NCBI GenBank assembly: GCA_004123355.1
Contig: SCHM01000001.1
Coordinates: 13,464,193 to 13,528,192 of the forward strand
DNA: 64,000 nt
Reading direction: 5' to 3'
Source: Amphirosellinia nigrospora
Lineage: Eukaryota; Ascomycota; Sordariomycetes; Xylariales; Xylariaceae
The notes beneath the pieces were generated by a model. It ran no database searches. It was given only the letters and a program-made list of their open reading frames with translations, and was not told the origin of the DNA. Shown piece by piece: positions 23,217-35,732 of this stretch (positions are counted from its first letter, which is position 1; each line of letters begins with the position of its first letter). The position numbers and the translations under genes are program-made.

Positions 23217-26200
23217 CTCCCAAATCTGTAGAGCGTCTTATGTGCGGCGGCAACAGGTCTACACCGAGTCATAGGAGTCCATACTCGAGTCTGTGGGGAG
23301 TATCTTCGCAGCAATGTAGGGAATGATATCCAGGTACGAAAGATACGAGGCTACCTTACGGGATGAGCGAAATAGAGGCTGTGGTTCCGTTGCCCTTGGC
23401 GCTTAGAGCCGAGGCCGCTCTATCGAACAACTGTGAATGGTCGGACGGCAAAATGAAGGAGAGCAGACAGGCAATCGCGGACCGGAGCAGATCCGAAGCC
23501 AGACTGACTAACACAAGGACGTCGTAGCTAAGTTGCCCAGAAACTCGCGACACATGGCGCAATGCGTATAGTCGTCGGCGGCGCCGTGCGTTGGACAAGT
23601 CGTGTCGTCGGTCTCGCAGAGGGCGTGTGAGCATGTACGAACATCCAACAACATATACATACGGTGGCGCAGCGCTGTTCCGACGATAGCACTACGATAG
23701 GTAAGGTCCGGTCGCAAACCGGTTCGGCCAAGCAGACGAGCACGAAGTGTTGAAAGAAAGTGATAGGAGGAATACGGGGCCCTCGGTCTAGGCAGCTAAA
23801 GTGAGGTAGGTAGGTGTACCTAAAAAAATATGTGGCAGGGCTAGGTTCGTCGAGATGACAGGATTGTGGCTTCTTTTTTTTTCCCAAGCTTCCTCCGTAT
23901 CAGCTTCGACGATGATGGATATGATGAGTTGATAGGTGAGTGGGCGAGCGGCCTGCCTGGTTGACCTGGCCGAGATATGGGGCTGCTTGCTGCTGGCTGC
24001 TCTGAAAGCTGGTCAAGTCTCGCTCGCTAGCCTGTGTCTGGCTAGGTACCTAAGTGCAGCGTACCTAGCTCACAGCAGCGCTCACAGGCTACTATAGCAC
24101 ACTACAGTACAGTGTGGGAAGGTACTAGGTAGGTAGGTTGGTGGGCTGGTGGGCTGGCGGGCTGGGCTGGGGGCGGGTGAGCAGCACAGGCAGACAACGT
24201 CAGAGCCATAACGAGAAGTGGGTGATGATTGCTTCATTGACCTTCCCGCCCCCTGTTAAAGTGGTCTCCGCGCCATTAAAGATTCCTCTTTAGGAATGGG
24301 GGCATATTAGGTACCTACCTCTGCTTGTATGTCAGTGGCTAGGAGGTATCCTATTCCTGTCCTATTGTGTTTGCCCGCCCAGCACTCACCACCATGGGCC
24401 GGTTCAGTGGCTTTTTTCTCGGCGTGCATTGGCCGATAGCTACTTTATGTTTTGATTGCTAGTATGAACACACAAGTATTTTGTTTTCTTTTCTCTCGTG
24501 TTGAAAATCATCTGTGGTCTTAGCCAATCGTAGGTGCCAAATACATATAATGTTTTCGAGCTTCGTGTCTCGGGGTTTCAATATGTCGACAGCAAACACC
24601 AGTGTTCGGTCGTCCGCGCATTGCCGACAACCACAGCCATTTAACCTACCTAGTACGCAGGATGTCTATCAGTCGGTCGTCGAGTAGCTCCAACTTGAAT
24701 ACACACGTTCAAATGGCTTGTTTATCAGTAAACTTGGTACGCAAGAATATCCAAGCAAACGCACCATGTCGGTGTGTTTTCACGCTTGCTACTCTTCATA
24801 GCATGTTATATATGGAAGTCACGAGCGGTCACTCAATCAGGGTCATACCATGGGGATCCCAGGACCAGACAACCTTCCTCAGATGGCATTGTTGTTGTTT
24901 TACTTTGTGTGTATTCACACGGTTGTAGGTGACCAATGCAGCATGGAGCATGGCCCTGTTGCGCACCCCTCTATCTCGCATATCATCCGTAGGTTGGGAT
25001 GGCTTGGCCCCGTCTCTTCACCCGACTGCGATTATGCGGAGGCCCAGGGTTGCTGCGGATGAGCTAAAACATGTCCAAGTGTAAAAGCCGGGGATGGCTC
25101 GGTTCCTCAGCAACACGCGAGATAATACACGGCAGACACGGACGCTCTCTCTCTCTCTCTTTACATCTGCGAAGGAGGCCGAGAAATGAAGTACCAAGCC
25201 GGGGAGGAGCGCCAAGGTGGTATCGCCAGAAAGAGGACTCAGCAGATGCATCAAGTCGTGCTGCCGGAGGACCGGTGCAGCCTCCGCAGTCAGCAGGACA
25301 AATCAGGTGCGTCCACCGGTACAAGGCTTCTCTCCATGCTGCAGCACGACGGGCGAATCAGAGCGGGCCATCCCCGACACCACCTGCAACATGCGGCTTG
25401 ATGGTGTCCAAGTCCTGTTTTGCTATGCTGCATTGAGCATGTGTGCATACATATACATATACATATATGTGTCCGTGTGCTTGAGCTCGAGGTGCTATCC
25501 GGTGGCTGGTCGCCATGCCCGTTCTCTGGCACACGGCTCGCAGTCGGCTCTCTCTGTCACATATTCCATATACTGTATCCCAAAGCCTCGAGAGTCAGGG
25601 GTTTGACGATGGCTGTTTTGTTTCAAAGAAGATGTTAAACGAGTCTCGTCTCCCGAGTGCCGGGAACCTAGTGTCCAGGCGTGGCGCTGAAACCAAGATC
25701 AGAACAAGAAAAGGCAGGACGCCTGAAGACTAAAGTGGTGAGAGGGTATTACTATATACAGTAAGACGTAGTTACGTATTGTCCAATCAGAGCAGACGGA
25801 TCCTTTGTGCCGATTGATAAGTATCGTTAGCGGATGGCCCCCACATTGGCTCCTACTATACAGTACCTACACCAACATCAGTCATCCCACTTCCGCCACC
25901 AGTCCGGCTTGCTACTTCTCTTGGGAGTCCAGTCACATCTCCAGGCCAGATGCCTGCTACCTACCTCTACATGTAGATGCTACCGAATTGTATCGACTGC
26001 CATTGTTGTTTTCTTCTACCTAAGTTTTGTTATCGGTTTGCAGAATCTACGAAAACCCCAGCCATGCGTGTCTCCTGTGCGTGTGCCCGCTACAATCAAT
26101 TGCTTAGTCTTCATGAATAATCAACCTTTCTCCAAAAACCAAAAGCTATCAGCGAGTTCAGCTGCTGCCCAAAGGCGTTGTAGACGCGATTGCCGTACTT

Positions 26201-27043
26201 CATGCAACGTACGTAAGTAGATTTATGTCTACTTACTACCTACTCTATGCTTACTTTCAGGAGGCATGGATGACCACTCGGTGTCCTATTTCTCAATAAC
26301 TACACTGTGAACCACACCGCAAGCTTCACCTACCACGGAAAGTCACATGATACTCCCTTCTCTCTACTATCAGTCTCAACCGTAGAATGCTTACGTGAAG
26401 GGATGACGACGTGTCCGTCAATTGTCCAAAGCCACGTGAAGATGGTGGGATTGTGAATGTTGGTCCCAAAGCTATAGCTACCAGTGCCGATGCTTGTCGA
26501 CCCCGCATGAGCACCGTTGCCTGTAGTCGGCTCGATCTAACGTTGCTCATTCGCTTTGAGGCCATTCACCAATCATGTCGCCTTGTATAATCCAATCAAT
26601 AGGCTTCTCCGAGGTCATCTAGCTATCTAAGGATCAACATCACTCTCAAAGCTTTATCTCAAGCCCCACCAACTCAATTGACGATGTCATTGTTATGAGT
26701 CGAAACAACTCTTCTATCGCTTATATATCGACGTTCATGACTTGTCAGCAATGCAGGCAGTGCTCATCTTCCACTTCATTGCATCTTGGCCGACATGTCG
26801 TGCCCTGAGTGGACGATAAAACTTGAGCTGTCAGCGGTAGCAAGTCATGTCCACTGTTCTAGTTCATAACCGACGTATCACTATGACGGACGTTGTGCCG
26901 AGGAAGTACAGAATGAGGGGGCCCAGGCCTCTTGATCACATTTCATAAAGTCTTGGGAGGGTAAGAGTCCCGTCTTCCCATATCTTGGCCATTGCTTTTT
27001 TTTCGTGGACGTATGTTTATTTTAGACGTGAAAAGTGAACAGA
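23217..27043. other. Long gene-poor spacer
   Basis: About 3.8 kb with no recognised gene. It holds tagg-type repeats (23800-24180), many GGTACCTA-like strings, a short CT tract near 25145-25162 and a CATATA tract near 25446-25470. Open frames are short and mutually overlapping. The last few hundred bases are presumably the promoter of the agmatinase-like gene. Confidence 0.4.
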
Positions 27044-28596
27044 ATGTGGACAGCACTTGTTATACTCAGCATCACAGTTGGTGTGGCTGGTCACGACCTT
27101 CAGAGTCCTCAAAGTCCATTATCTGGGCCTTATCAATCCTTGTGGTATAACACACTACCGGGACGGCGGGAAACAAGCAGACTCAGTATTTAGTGGAATC
27201 TCTACGTTTGGACGTCTTCCTTATTACCCGTGCCTAAGCTCAAATGACGTATCGTATGATCTTGCTTTTATCGGTCCGTTGCCTTGCCTTCTATTATATG
27301 GATTACGGTCTATTAACTACCTAATGTTAGGTGCCCCTTTTGACACCGGAACATCTTATCGACCGGGTGCTCGTTTCGGGCCTTCTGGTATACGACAAGG
27401 CTCTCGGCGATTGAATCTCTAGTATGCTCTCTCATTACAAACTACCTGAGTAAATTCTGAGGGTATTACAGTGGTGGTTATAATGTGCCATTGAAAACGA
27501 ATCCTTTTGACTCGTGGGCAACTGTTCTAGACTGCGGAGACATACCAGTTACGTCGTGAGGCTTTGAATAATACCTCTCAAAAACCATGATCGGATAATA
27601 GACTGATACTGAACGCAAGATACGATAACACGTGGGCTCTGAAGCAAATTGAGGAAGGTCATTATAGCATCCTATCACGAGCTCCGAGGACAGACGCAAA
27701 GCACCTCGGACCTGCAAAGAAGGGCAAAACGCTACCACGGGTCATCACCCTAGGAGGCGATCACACCATCACTCTCCCACTACGATCGATCAACCGCGCC
27801 TACGGCCCGGTGTCCGTCATTCACTTCGACAGCCATCTCGACACGTGTAAGTGCCTAGCTTCCATCTGACGTAGCCCAAATAACCAACCCCTTACCAGGG
27901 CGACCCAAAGTCTTCGGCGGCTCCCATCCGAAGTAGCCAGCATAAACCACGGACGTATTTCTACCACGCGTCTCGCGAGGGCTGCTCGCGAACGACACGA
28001 ACGTGCACGCGGGGATCCGGACGACGTTGAGCGGACCGAGCGACTACGAGAACGACGGATACTGCGGCTTCGAGATCATCGAGGCCCGCGAGATCGACAC
28101 GATCGGCACGGAGGGCATCATCAAGAGAATCGTGAGCCGGGTCGGCACGGAGAAGCCGGTTTACCTGTCCCTGGACATCGATACCCTAGACCCTGCGTTT
28201 GCGCCGCTACGGGGACCCCCGAGACGGGTGGGTGGCACGCGCGAGCTGAGGACTATCCTCAGGGGTCTGGAGGACGTCAACTTGATCGCGGCGGATATTG
28301 TGGAGGTCGCCGTACGTTCTGTCTTGGAATTTTCTCACGTTCTACAGTTTTGAAACGATGAGTTGTTTGTTGGTCTTTGAAGACATGCTGACGTGGCCCC
28401 ACCCAGCCTGCGTACGACACGAAGCGGAGCACACGACTATGGCGGCGGCGGATGCGCTGTATGAGATTATGAGCATCAGTGAGTCATACCCGGAGCATCT
28501 GAAACTCTCGCGTCATGCGCAGAATCACGATCATTGACTCGGAATGTTCTAGTGTTGAAGAAAGGACCGCTGAGCAGGATGGTGGCTCGAAGGTGA
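27044..28596 (+). CDS. Secreted agmatinase-like ureohydrolase, frame-disrupted
   Basis: Binuclear-manganese hydrolase of the arginase/agmatinase family, expected to release urea from agmatine or a related guanidino substrate. The start [16 protein letters not shown] is a signal peptide, so the enzyme probably enters the secretory pathway. Seven exons are inferred: 27044-27273, 27331-27421, 27472-27555, 27620-27846, 27899-28311, 28407-28478 and 28553-28596. Metal ligands are visible in '[11 protein letters not shown]', '[10 protein letters not shown]' and '[16 protein letters not shown]'; '[20 protein letters not shown]' is the family N-terminal motif. Frame breaks occur near 27170, 27937, 27957, 27978, 28211, 28230 and 28418, nearly all fitting loss of one base in a G or GC run. 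The donor at 27274 (GTCCGT) is unusual. Substrate is not certain: agmatinase, guanidinobutyrase and related enzymes share these motifs. Confidence 0.82.
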
Positions 28597-30073
28597 CGAT
28601 GGTGAACTCTGAGCTCTGCCTACATACTCGATTGTCACGTATTTGTGGATACGATCTAGCATAGGAAGTGAACCAGTGCACTCTCCAGAGGGGCTCAAGT
28701 AAAGTGTATTCAGATGATCTAAAGTAGAAGTTCTATATACTTGGGATAAGTGTGTCAAGATCCTATATATAGTAAACGATCACTCGGACTATAGTTAGGG
28801 AGCCCCATTCCCTGGGCTCACCATAGACCCACTTATCCGTGACATCGATACTCAAACAGTTGTCGCTCAAGGGGAGTTGTAGCTCGAGTTATCTTCGGCG
28901 TGGGCGAAGAGCAGGAGCCAGTTGCAGCGAAATTGCAGCATAATAGTTATAAGAACGAAGCTTTTCAGACATAACTTTCATGGTTTCTGTTGGAACGTAC
29001 CTGTTACCGGAATTTACTTTACTTGGATATTCAAATGGAACGGGGTCTTACTCTTTATACTATCGCTTTTTAGTGATTATAATGATACGAATGCATATGT
29101 ATCTCTCATGAACCTTATCTGCACGTTGGACTATGAGATGAAGGGAGCTCGACATGTATATAGAAAGTCCGGCTGATGGAGATATTGCTCCTACATTACA
29201 ACTCTCTTATTCAATTTATACCCAAATATGAATAACGAAAAGCACATTTTTCTTTATGTGTGTGGAAATCCTACGAATTCTTCGTTTGAGTAGGCACTTA
29301 AGATGAAATAGAGGCAAGACACAATTATTCGATACACACCTAACTCAACAATTTTCAATTCTCCGGCTTTAAATCTGCCCCGCCACATGTTCAAAAGCAA
29401 GTTATTCTCTAATGAATGTAGCCTCTAATGAATGCAGCTGTTTTTAAATACTGCACTTTTGTTCCTATACTAGCCTCTCACTAATTATATGAGATTGTGT
29501 TACGTTTGATTCGAACTGCAGACTACAAATATTATAAAGCTTAATCTACAACACACACATGGTAATATATTATAACTTGTATTGGGAGGGGCGCAAACCT
29601 TTTCGGCTAGTTTTCGCCGCAAAAGCGGTACCAAAGGGTAGTTAATATATATAATAACCCCCTAGGGTACAAATCCGGTGATTCTAGGCTTCGAAAAACT
29701 ACCTAGGTAGCTCGAAACTGCGCACAGTATAGCAAAGCTAAATAAACAGAATAAAACAACGCAAAACAAAGCGGTAAGCTGAAAACAAAAAAGTTTCAAA
29801 CAACGCAAATAAATGATAGGGTAGGAGCGCGGGTGCGAGTTCTGCACGTATATACGAGCCGTTTGTGTTTATTATTGTGATGTTGTTGTGAAGGGGAAGT
29901 CGGTGTAGTGGGTCCCTGCCCCTTGTAGAACTACCCATTGAGTTGCATTTTAGCTTTATGCTCACCCAATCGAAAAAATATGGCATATAACATTTGCCAT
30001 GTAGACCAAGCTCATCAAGATAGATAGCCAAGCACGTGAAGTGCACAGTTTTGCTACAAGGACATGGCTGGCG
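28597..30073. other. AT-rich spacer
   Basis: No gene is recognised. About 28920-29780 is clearly more AT-rich than its surroundings, with a small direct repeat 'ctaatgaatg(t/c)ag' near 29410-29440 and a CCGC-AAAA-GCGG mini-hairpin near 29620. It could be decayed non-coding DNA; no transposon coding motif is visible. Confidence 0.4.
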
Positions 30074-30864
30074 CTAGTTTGAAGAAAGGAAACTTACCGC
30101 TCGAACATTGCATCGAGCAGGATCGAGGAGGAGGGAAGTTGCGGTATAGAAACCTCGTGATGATAGCGCTGCTATTGATCGCGAAGTATGCGCTTCGTAC
30201 ATTACCCTCCATGTCACGGGTAGCTGCTGGGGCTGCTTCCCTGCCACGGGTAGCTGCTTGGGTTGCTTGAGTTGCTTGAGTTGCTTGGGTTGCTTGGGTT
30301 GCTGGGGACTACGTCGGGGACTACGTCGAGGATTACGGTCGGCCGCCTCGTTTAGCGAGGCTATTATCCGGCGATAGCTATCCAGTCGCTTGTTCTGGTT
30401 CAACAGCAGGTAAACCAGCAGAGAAAGGAGCACGCCGGCGCTGGCGACGCCGAATTTGATCGCGAGGCTTTCGAACCGGCTGCGCTGCGGTACCCTCTGC
30501 ATCCTGACCTGCCCGCCGGGCAGTACCACGCTCGTGAACGTGACCGGCGTGCCGTCCGCGTTGAAAAGGCCTTCGTTCCCCCAGTCGACCACGACCGCGG
30601 GGTCGGCCTGTTGTTGCTGGTGTCTGTGGGTGGACCTGCTGTGACTAGACCTGTGAGTAGATCGGGGGGGTGGGCTTTCTACGGGGAAGGGCTGGCCGAA
30701 GGGCTGGCCGAAGGAGAAGGGGAAGGGGAAGACTTCTTTCGCTTCTTTACGCCCGACGGCTTTTGACCCGGATATAAAGGCGGGAGAGAGGAGGCGTAGG
30801 AGGATGCTCCCGATGAGCGACGATGCGCCGTATGGTGTGCATTTTTTGGACGAGAGCTTCCCAT
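30074..30864 (-). CDS. Hypothetical single-pass membrane protein with basic low-complexity tails
   Basis: Not a family I recognise. From the ATG at 30864 (MGSSRPKNAHHTAHRRSSGA) the protein has a basic Ser/Pro-rich N-terminal tail, then a region 'DWGNEGLFNADGTPVTF' and 'VLPGGQVRMQRVPQRSR'. One strong membrane span follows ('FGVASAGVLLSLLVYLLLN'), then a short helix ('KRLDSYRRIIASLNEAADR') and a PKQ/LKQ repeat tail encoded by a 10-bp-like repeat (30220-30310). There is no signal peptide; a tail-anchored or type II topology is possible. The frame changes once near 30690 in an SPSPSASPSA run, and the locus is one base short of a multiple of three (263 residues if restored). The stop at 30074 assumes no intron in the 3' part. 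Confidence 0.5.
30220..30310 (-). repeat. Degenerate GTTGCTTGGG/GTTGCTTGAG tandem repeat inside coding sequence
   Basis: Ten-base-like units on the + strand; on the minus strand they encode the Pro-Lys-Gln/Leu-Lys-Gln tail of the membrane protein. Confidence 0.7.
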
Positions 30865-31680
30865 TTTGTATGCTTGATCGAGGCTACGAAGTGTTTAAAT
30901 AGATTATTAGTTCGTACTTGGATTTAGTTGCTTGGATCAGCGTGTGATTAACCAAGTTCGATGGGGGGAACAAAAGGTACCCTCTCGAGCGAGAGAGGAG
31001 CTCCTATTTATGCTCTTCGGGATCCAGAGAACATAGGCGCTGTCTTAAAACACTCGATTAGTTTCTACTGAACATATCCTTTTTAGAATGCGCTCGCGAT
31101 GGCATTGTGAATACAAGCTGATTGGACGCACAGCTGAGGTAATTGAAACGAAGCTCTAGTAGACGAATAATAGCAAGGATAAGACAAAGAGAACAAACCC
31201 CCTTTCACGCCAACGAACAAAGACACGTGTTTCGTGAAAGAGGACAAAGATGAAGTTTCGGGATGATCATGCTATTGTTGCGTAGTATTGTGTTGAGATT
31301 TTTGAGTATGATTATTCGACTTTAAGAAATATTAACGAGTTGGGTGTCGTATGCTAGAACCTGTACGAGATGTAAATAAGGTATGGCACTAGTTATGAAA
31401 TGACTCATCATGTAATAAGAGAAGAGGTAACTCTGTGAGCGGTTCTAGAGGCCGCCTTAACGTTTAATGTCGAACATTCTGAAACCTTTTCTACGTGGAC
31501 AAGGCCGACGAACGACACATGTCATCTGAAGTCCCTACAGTAGCTCCATGTTACTATTTAGGCTTATATGAAAAATCTGGAGGAAATGGCGATATATAAC
31601 ACGGTGGCTGATTACACTTCTAATTTCTCTAGTAGATACTGAAGAATAAAAAAAAAGTAGCCGTACATCTTTCATATACC
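30865..31680. other. Intergenic spacer
   Basis: Upstream of the membrane-protein gene and downstream of the AA1-like gene ending at 31681. No coding or RNA feature was recognised. Confidence 0.4.
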
Positions 31681-32900
31681 CTATGACGTATCCCACGTAA
31701 TGTTTGTGAATGGAAAAGGTATATTGCTAGGAGCCGGAAATAGGCACCGAGTAGTCCCGTCGCTGTCGTCGGCGCACTCCGGTCTGCTGACCTCAGCATG
31801 CCCAAAACCAGTGAAAAGAATCCTATCAACGAGTTAATCAATGTCAAGCGATACCTTGTAATCGGGGAAACTGACGGATCTTTAGGGCTCAGCTCATCAC
31901 AAGTCCAGGAGATGCCAACGGAAACGATGTCAGTGTTGGCATTGTAGTTCACCTTCATACTTTTGATCATCGTAGGGTAGCTGATGGGAAAGCTGCAATC
32001 GAACCAGTAATCCGGATCGAACTCTGTTGCGTTGGGATTCAATCTCGCATCGAACCCGCTGCAGCTGAGCTCGTGGTCGGTGACGAAGCTGAGGATCGTG
32101 ACATCAAAGCCCCCTTTCGGTTCCCCGTCTCGCCAAAAATACCACCAGTTGGATCGGAATACATATGCGGCCGATATCTGCAAGTATTGCTTGTCCGGGT
32201 CCATCGAGATGACGGTACATTTCGATGCCCCCGGGTTTGGGAGCTCGAGAGCATAGGGTTCCATTGCGTAGCGTGACTCGACCTCCCCATCAATCTGGAA
32301 ATCCGAACCGGTACACACGCTGCCGTTGATTACAGGCGAACCCACCGGGGCCCAGAAGTTTCCTGCGTCGGGCTCGACTTCGGGCCTCGCCCGACATCTA
32401 AGGCTCGGTAACTCCACGGAGGCTACAGCGTGGAATTTGTATCTTGAATTGCCACGTATAACCGTCAGCACATGAAGCCGCTTCCCACACCTCGCTCTGT
32501 TGGTGTGCTGTACTCACGGAGATGCCGCTCCTTCGTCATCGCAATACCATGTTTGGTTCACGAGAATCCTCTCTTCGGCTGATATCAATCGCACCAAAGT
32601 TTCAACTTCGTAGTTGTGCGTCCGATTTTCGTGCTCGTTTAGACTGCTGGTATTACAACGGTACCAAGCTGCTCCCGGTCTAAAGGGGCGGGGAACTTCC
32701 CGATGGTGGTTCGATTATCGTCACATTTGACGTCTCGTGACCTTGACTCTGCCATGCGCATGAGAAGGTCTGTTGGGTTGCTTGGCTTGTAATATTCACT
32801 GTGAAGTTCGAGGTCAGTAGTCTTTCTATCGTGAGTCAGCTCTTTGGAAGTCTCGAGAGTATTTGGGCTCTCTAGTTGTGATGCGTTTAAACGTGGCCCT
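31681..32900 (-). CDS. AA1-like secreted protein B, two domains, 5' end uncertain
   Basis: Two copies of a Cys-containing beta-rich fold that I associate with fungal AA1-like secreted proteins. Copy 1: 'TTDLELHSEYYKPSNPTDLL', 'ILVNQTWYCDDEGAASP' spliced to 'YKFHAVASVELPSLRC'. Copy 2: 'YLQISAAYVFRSNWWYFW', 'SFVTDHELSCSGFDARLN', 'NANTDIVSVGISWTCDE', ending 'FTGFGHAEVSRPEC' and stop at 31681. Introns are at 32443-32517 and 31823-31875 (GTCAGT donor; an alternative donor at 31854 would make a 32-nt intron). The frame changes once near 32700 at a GGGAAG run. No signal peptide is seen at a clear start, so the 5' boundary is a guess. The locus may instead be the 3' part of the neighbouring gene at 33061-33675. 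Function is unknown; secreted small proteins of this type are often effector candidates (inference). Confidence 0.6.
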
Positions 32901-33060
32901 AAGTCTTGGGGTTTACTTGCACTTGGCCATTCCAACACCCATAATCCCCGTCCCGCTCGAGACCCATGACTGCCATGTATAATTATAGCCACCGGTCCGC
33001 CATTCGAAACCCGATATCGTCCATGAAGGCGCTTCTGAGTGTGAGATACATCCCGGAGTA

Positions 33061-33675
33061 TCATGCCCCGGGACCTGGCGGGATGTATGGTGAGATCTCT
33101 ATAGGCTCGAGAAGGTTTGTCGGTATTCGGATCTGGTCCTGTGATATACATTCGCTCGATGTGCAATCCAGAACCAGTCTCTTACTCCCAGTCCCGACAA
33201 AATCGACACTTGAATAGCTGGTTACTCGATACTCCTCACATACAGTATTGAATGTACACACTTACGGTATCCTAGCAGCGTTATCATCGCAGGCCCACGA
33301 CTGATCAATAGAAAGGGCTTGAGTAGAAGCGTCAAACGTGAATTGAGCTGAATACCCGTCCTCATTGCTGCATTTGCCATTAACTTTCAGAGTTTGTTCC
33401 TCAGTCTGACCGAAACAATCCAGCTCCTCAGGAATTGCGTTGCTGGTAAGAATGAAATTGACCGTAGAAATATCATCTTCTTCATATCTGAAGGACTCTA
33501 TGGTCCACGTCGGTGCCGTAAGGGAGTTATTGAGGCAGCCGGTAGTGAGCGGCGGAGGCGGACCATCATCTGCAGTTATTTCCGCCGCGACGACGTTGGA
33601 AGCGGAGATCAAGCGCGATGCTATGATGAGTATCCGGGCGTAAAATACCACGCGTGACCACAAGAGCTTAGACAT
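33061..33675 (-). CDS. AA1-like secreted protein A
   Basis: Exon 1 is 33675-33266 and exon 2 is 33208-33061, joined in phase (ARI-P-VDFVGTGSKRLVLDC) for 185 residues with no frame damage. The N-terminus has a hydrophobic stretch (ARILIIASRLISASNVVA) consistent with a signal peptide or signal anchor. The mature region holds the same fold pattern as gene B: 'PTWTIESFRYEEDDISTVNF', 'SNAIPEELDCFGQTEEQT', 'AQFTFDASTQALSIDQSWAC', 'SKRLVLDC'. Four or more cysteines are likely paired. It lies about 200 bp upstream of gene B on the same strand, so the two are either tandem paralogues or one multidomain gene. Role unknown. Confidence 0.72.
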
Positions 33676-35732
33676 TGCAGCTTTCTGGAATTCGAACGGA
33701 CATGACCCACAAGCTCATGAACATGGAAATGCAGCAAGACCTTCGTCTTCTATATATCGCTTTTAAGCCGATCCATTGTGTATTCACTACCGCCGAAACG
33801 GTCTTGTTCTTCCGATTCACTTGCCTGGTAACGGCTCCATCGCAATATGCGACGTCGTATCTGGCATTAGCCCCATCCTGGTAGAGACCTACGTTGGAGA
33901 GGTAATGAGCCGTGGTCATTTAGCCGCCACCAGATATCGTAAGTTGGGTCGAATTTTGGTTGGCTGCTAAACGTCCGTGGATTCTAACGCAGACCTAGAA
34001 AGACAGATCTTCCTTCAGCACTGATCATTACGTCGATAATACTGAAACAACTTCGTAAGCTAAATTTGCTGGTATATAGAGACCCTAGGCCGCAAGCTGC
34101 CAACGGAATAAACTGCGCAAAGTCCACATGGAATTTATAGACGTAAGATTAAAGGCTGGGGTTGGAATAACTAGCCTGTACCAATTTAGCGGCGATGTTC
34201 TCTGAGTCTCGAAGCCCGTAACCAACGCAATGGACTTAATATATTTGTGCTTATTTCAGCATATGTGCGTTGGCCTAGATAAATGAAAAGTTTCCATAGA
34301 GATGGAAAGTCGACTGGCGGAAAGATAATAGTCTGAGCATGGAAATTATAAGTTTAACATTAAAATATGCGACCTTAAGATTACAATATCCCGGCAAGTA
34401 CTTCTAAATCTTTAATCAGATGACATAGATAGGCAATGAAAGGGTGAAAGAATAAAATGAAAATTCTCGAGCCGGGCGGCAATAAAAATGAGAGATTTTA
34501 CTTGAAGTTTCGTAAGGAGTGATTGAAAGTAGTCATCCAGTAACAGGTTTCCGCCCTCCTATTTTGCGTGGAATAAGATGTCAAAGAGAACGAGTCTCAA
34601 TTCTACATAATTCCAGTAGAATCAATCACCTTCACTCGCTTGGTCTGAGGCACGGTCCATTGCCAAACCGAGCAGCGCGCATACGCAAGGAGTCATGTAC
34701 TACGTCATCAGCATCACGACCTTTCTACCGCGGGAGTTTCAAATTAATTCCTCCCTGATAGGTATTCGGGATGGAAAAGTTTAGTTCCGAGCACTCACGT
34801 GTCCGAAACATATCAGGCGGCGTTCTTGCACCACGATATGCTGTTGCTTACTGTGAGACGACCCATCTCATGATGCGAGCTCAACGTAATGAACTTCGCG
34901 CAGCTGGACATACTTAGCTCTACAGTTTGAACCTCGCGCCTCTAATTGAAACATCGTTGCCGCGCGTTACGCCTTGTCGTAATAGAAAATGGAGCCTCTT
35001 CATCCTCTGTTGTCGTACGCACTAGAATCACATGTGGCGATACTGTACTCGTCTTAGAATGTGGGTGTGCATGTAAGTGCCGCTGTCGATCACGTAGACA
35101 GGGTCATGGTGCAGTATTTTGACATATGAGTGTGAGTAACTGTACTACGACTTCCCTGAGAAAGCCTGGCCAGTGGCGGTGGTGACTTATGATGAGAGCC
35201 GATAATACGGCTCGAATATTGCATTAAGTAGCCTCGGTAGAGAGAATGATTGATTCCGAGATTCACGAAGACGTCACAAAGTATACATACATACTTCTGG
35301 TTATGTTGCTCGGTGGCGTTTCGGTATGGATAGGGGTAACTTCATTTCTGGTTGACACTCTAAGGCGGGAGAGTGATTAACGTTAAATTCGACAGGTCGA
35401 CTTTCGTCACCTTCACTACGCGTCCTCTCGCGTAGGGTTGCAACCTCCGGCATTCGAACGTCTGACAGGGAACCGGCCCCGGGACGCAGAAGTACGTATG
35501 TCGTCGAAAGCTAATGCACCTCTATTATGCATCGATGGGTATAGTATGTGTCGGTTGGCTGTCAACATATAAAGTTACTCTCATTCTACCGAAGCTTCTT
35601 AGGTCAAACCCATCTACCGGATTCTCAAATTATCCAAAACTCCCCCAAGTTCTCTAATTTGCGTTTCCGTTAATCTTATATTCTTATCTTTTTTAAAAAA
35701 TTTAGCATTGTGACAAAGAATACCCATCAACC
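33676..35732. other. Intergenic spacer
   Basis: About 2 kb without a supported gene. Upstream region of both the leftward AA1-like gene and the rightward GPI-protein gene. The part around 34190-34500 is AT-rich. No tRNA-like structure was convincing. Confidence 0.4.

Noticed and set aside
31823-31854. A 32-nt intron in AA1-like gene B
   Set aside because: Shorter than credible fungal introns. A GTCAGT donor at 31875 gives a 53-nt intron in the same phase and a better protein.
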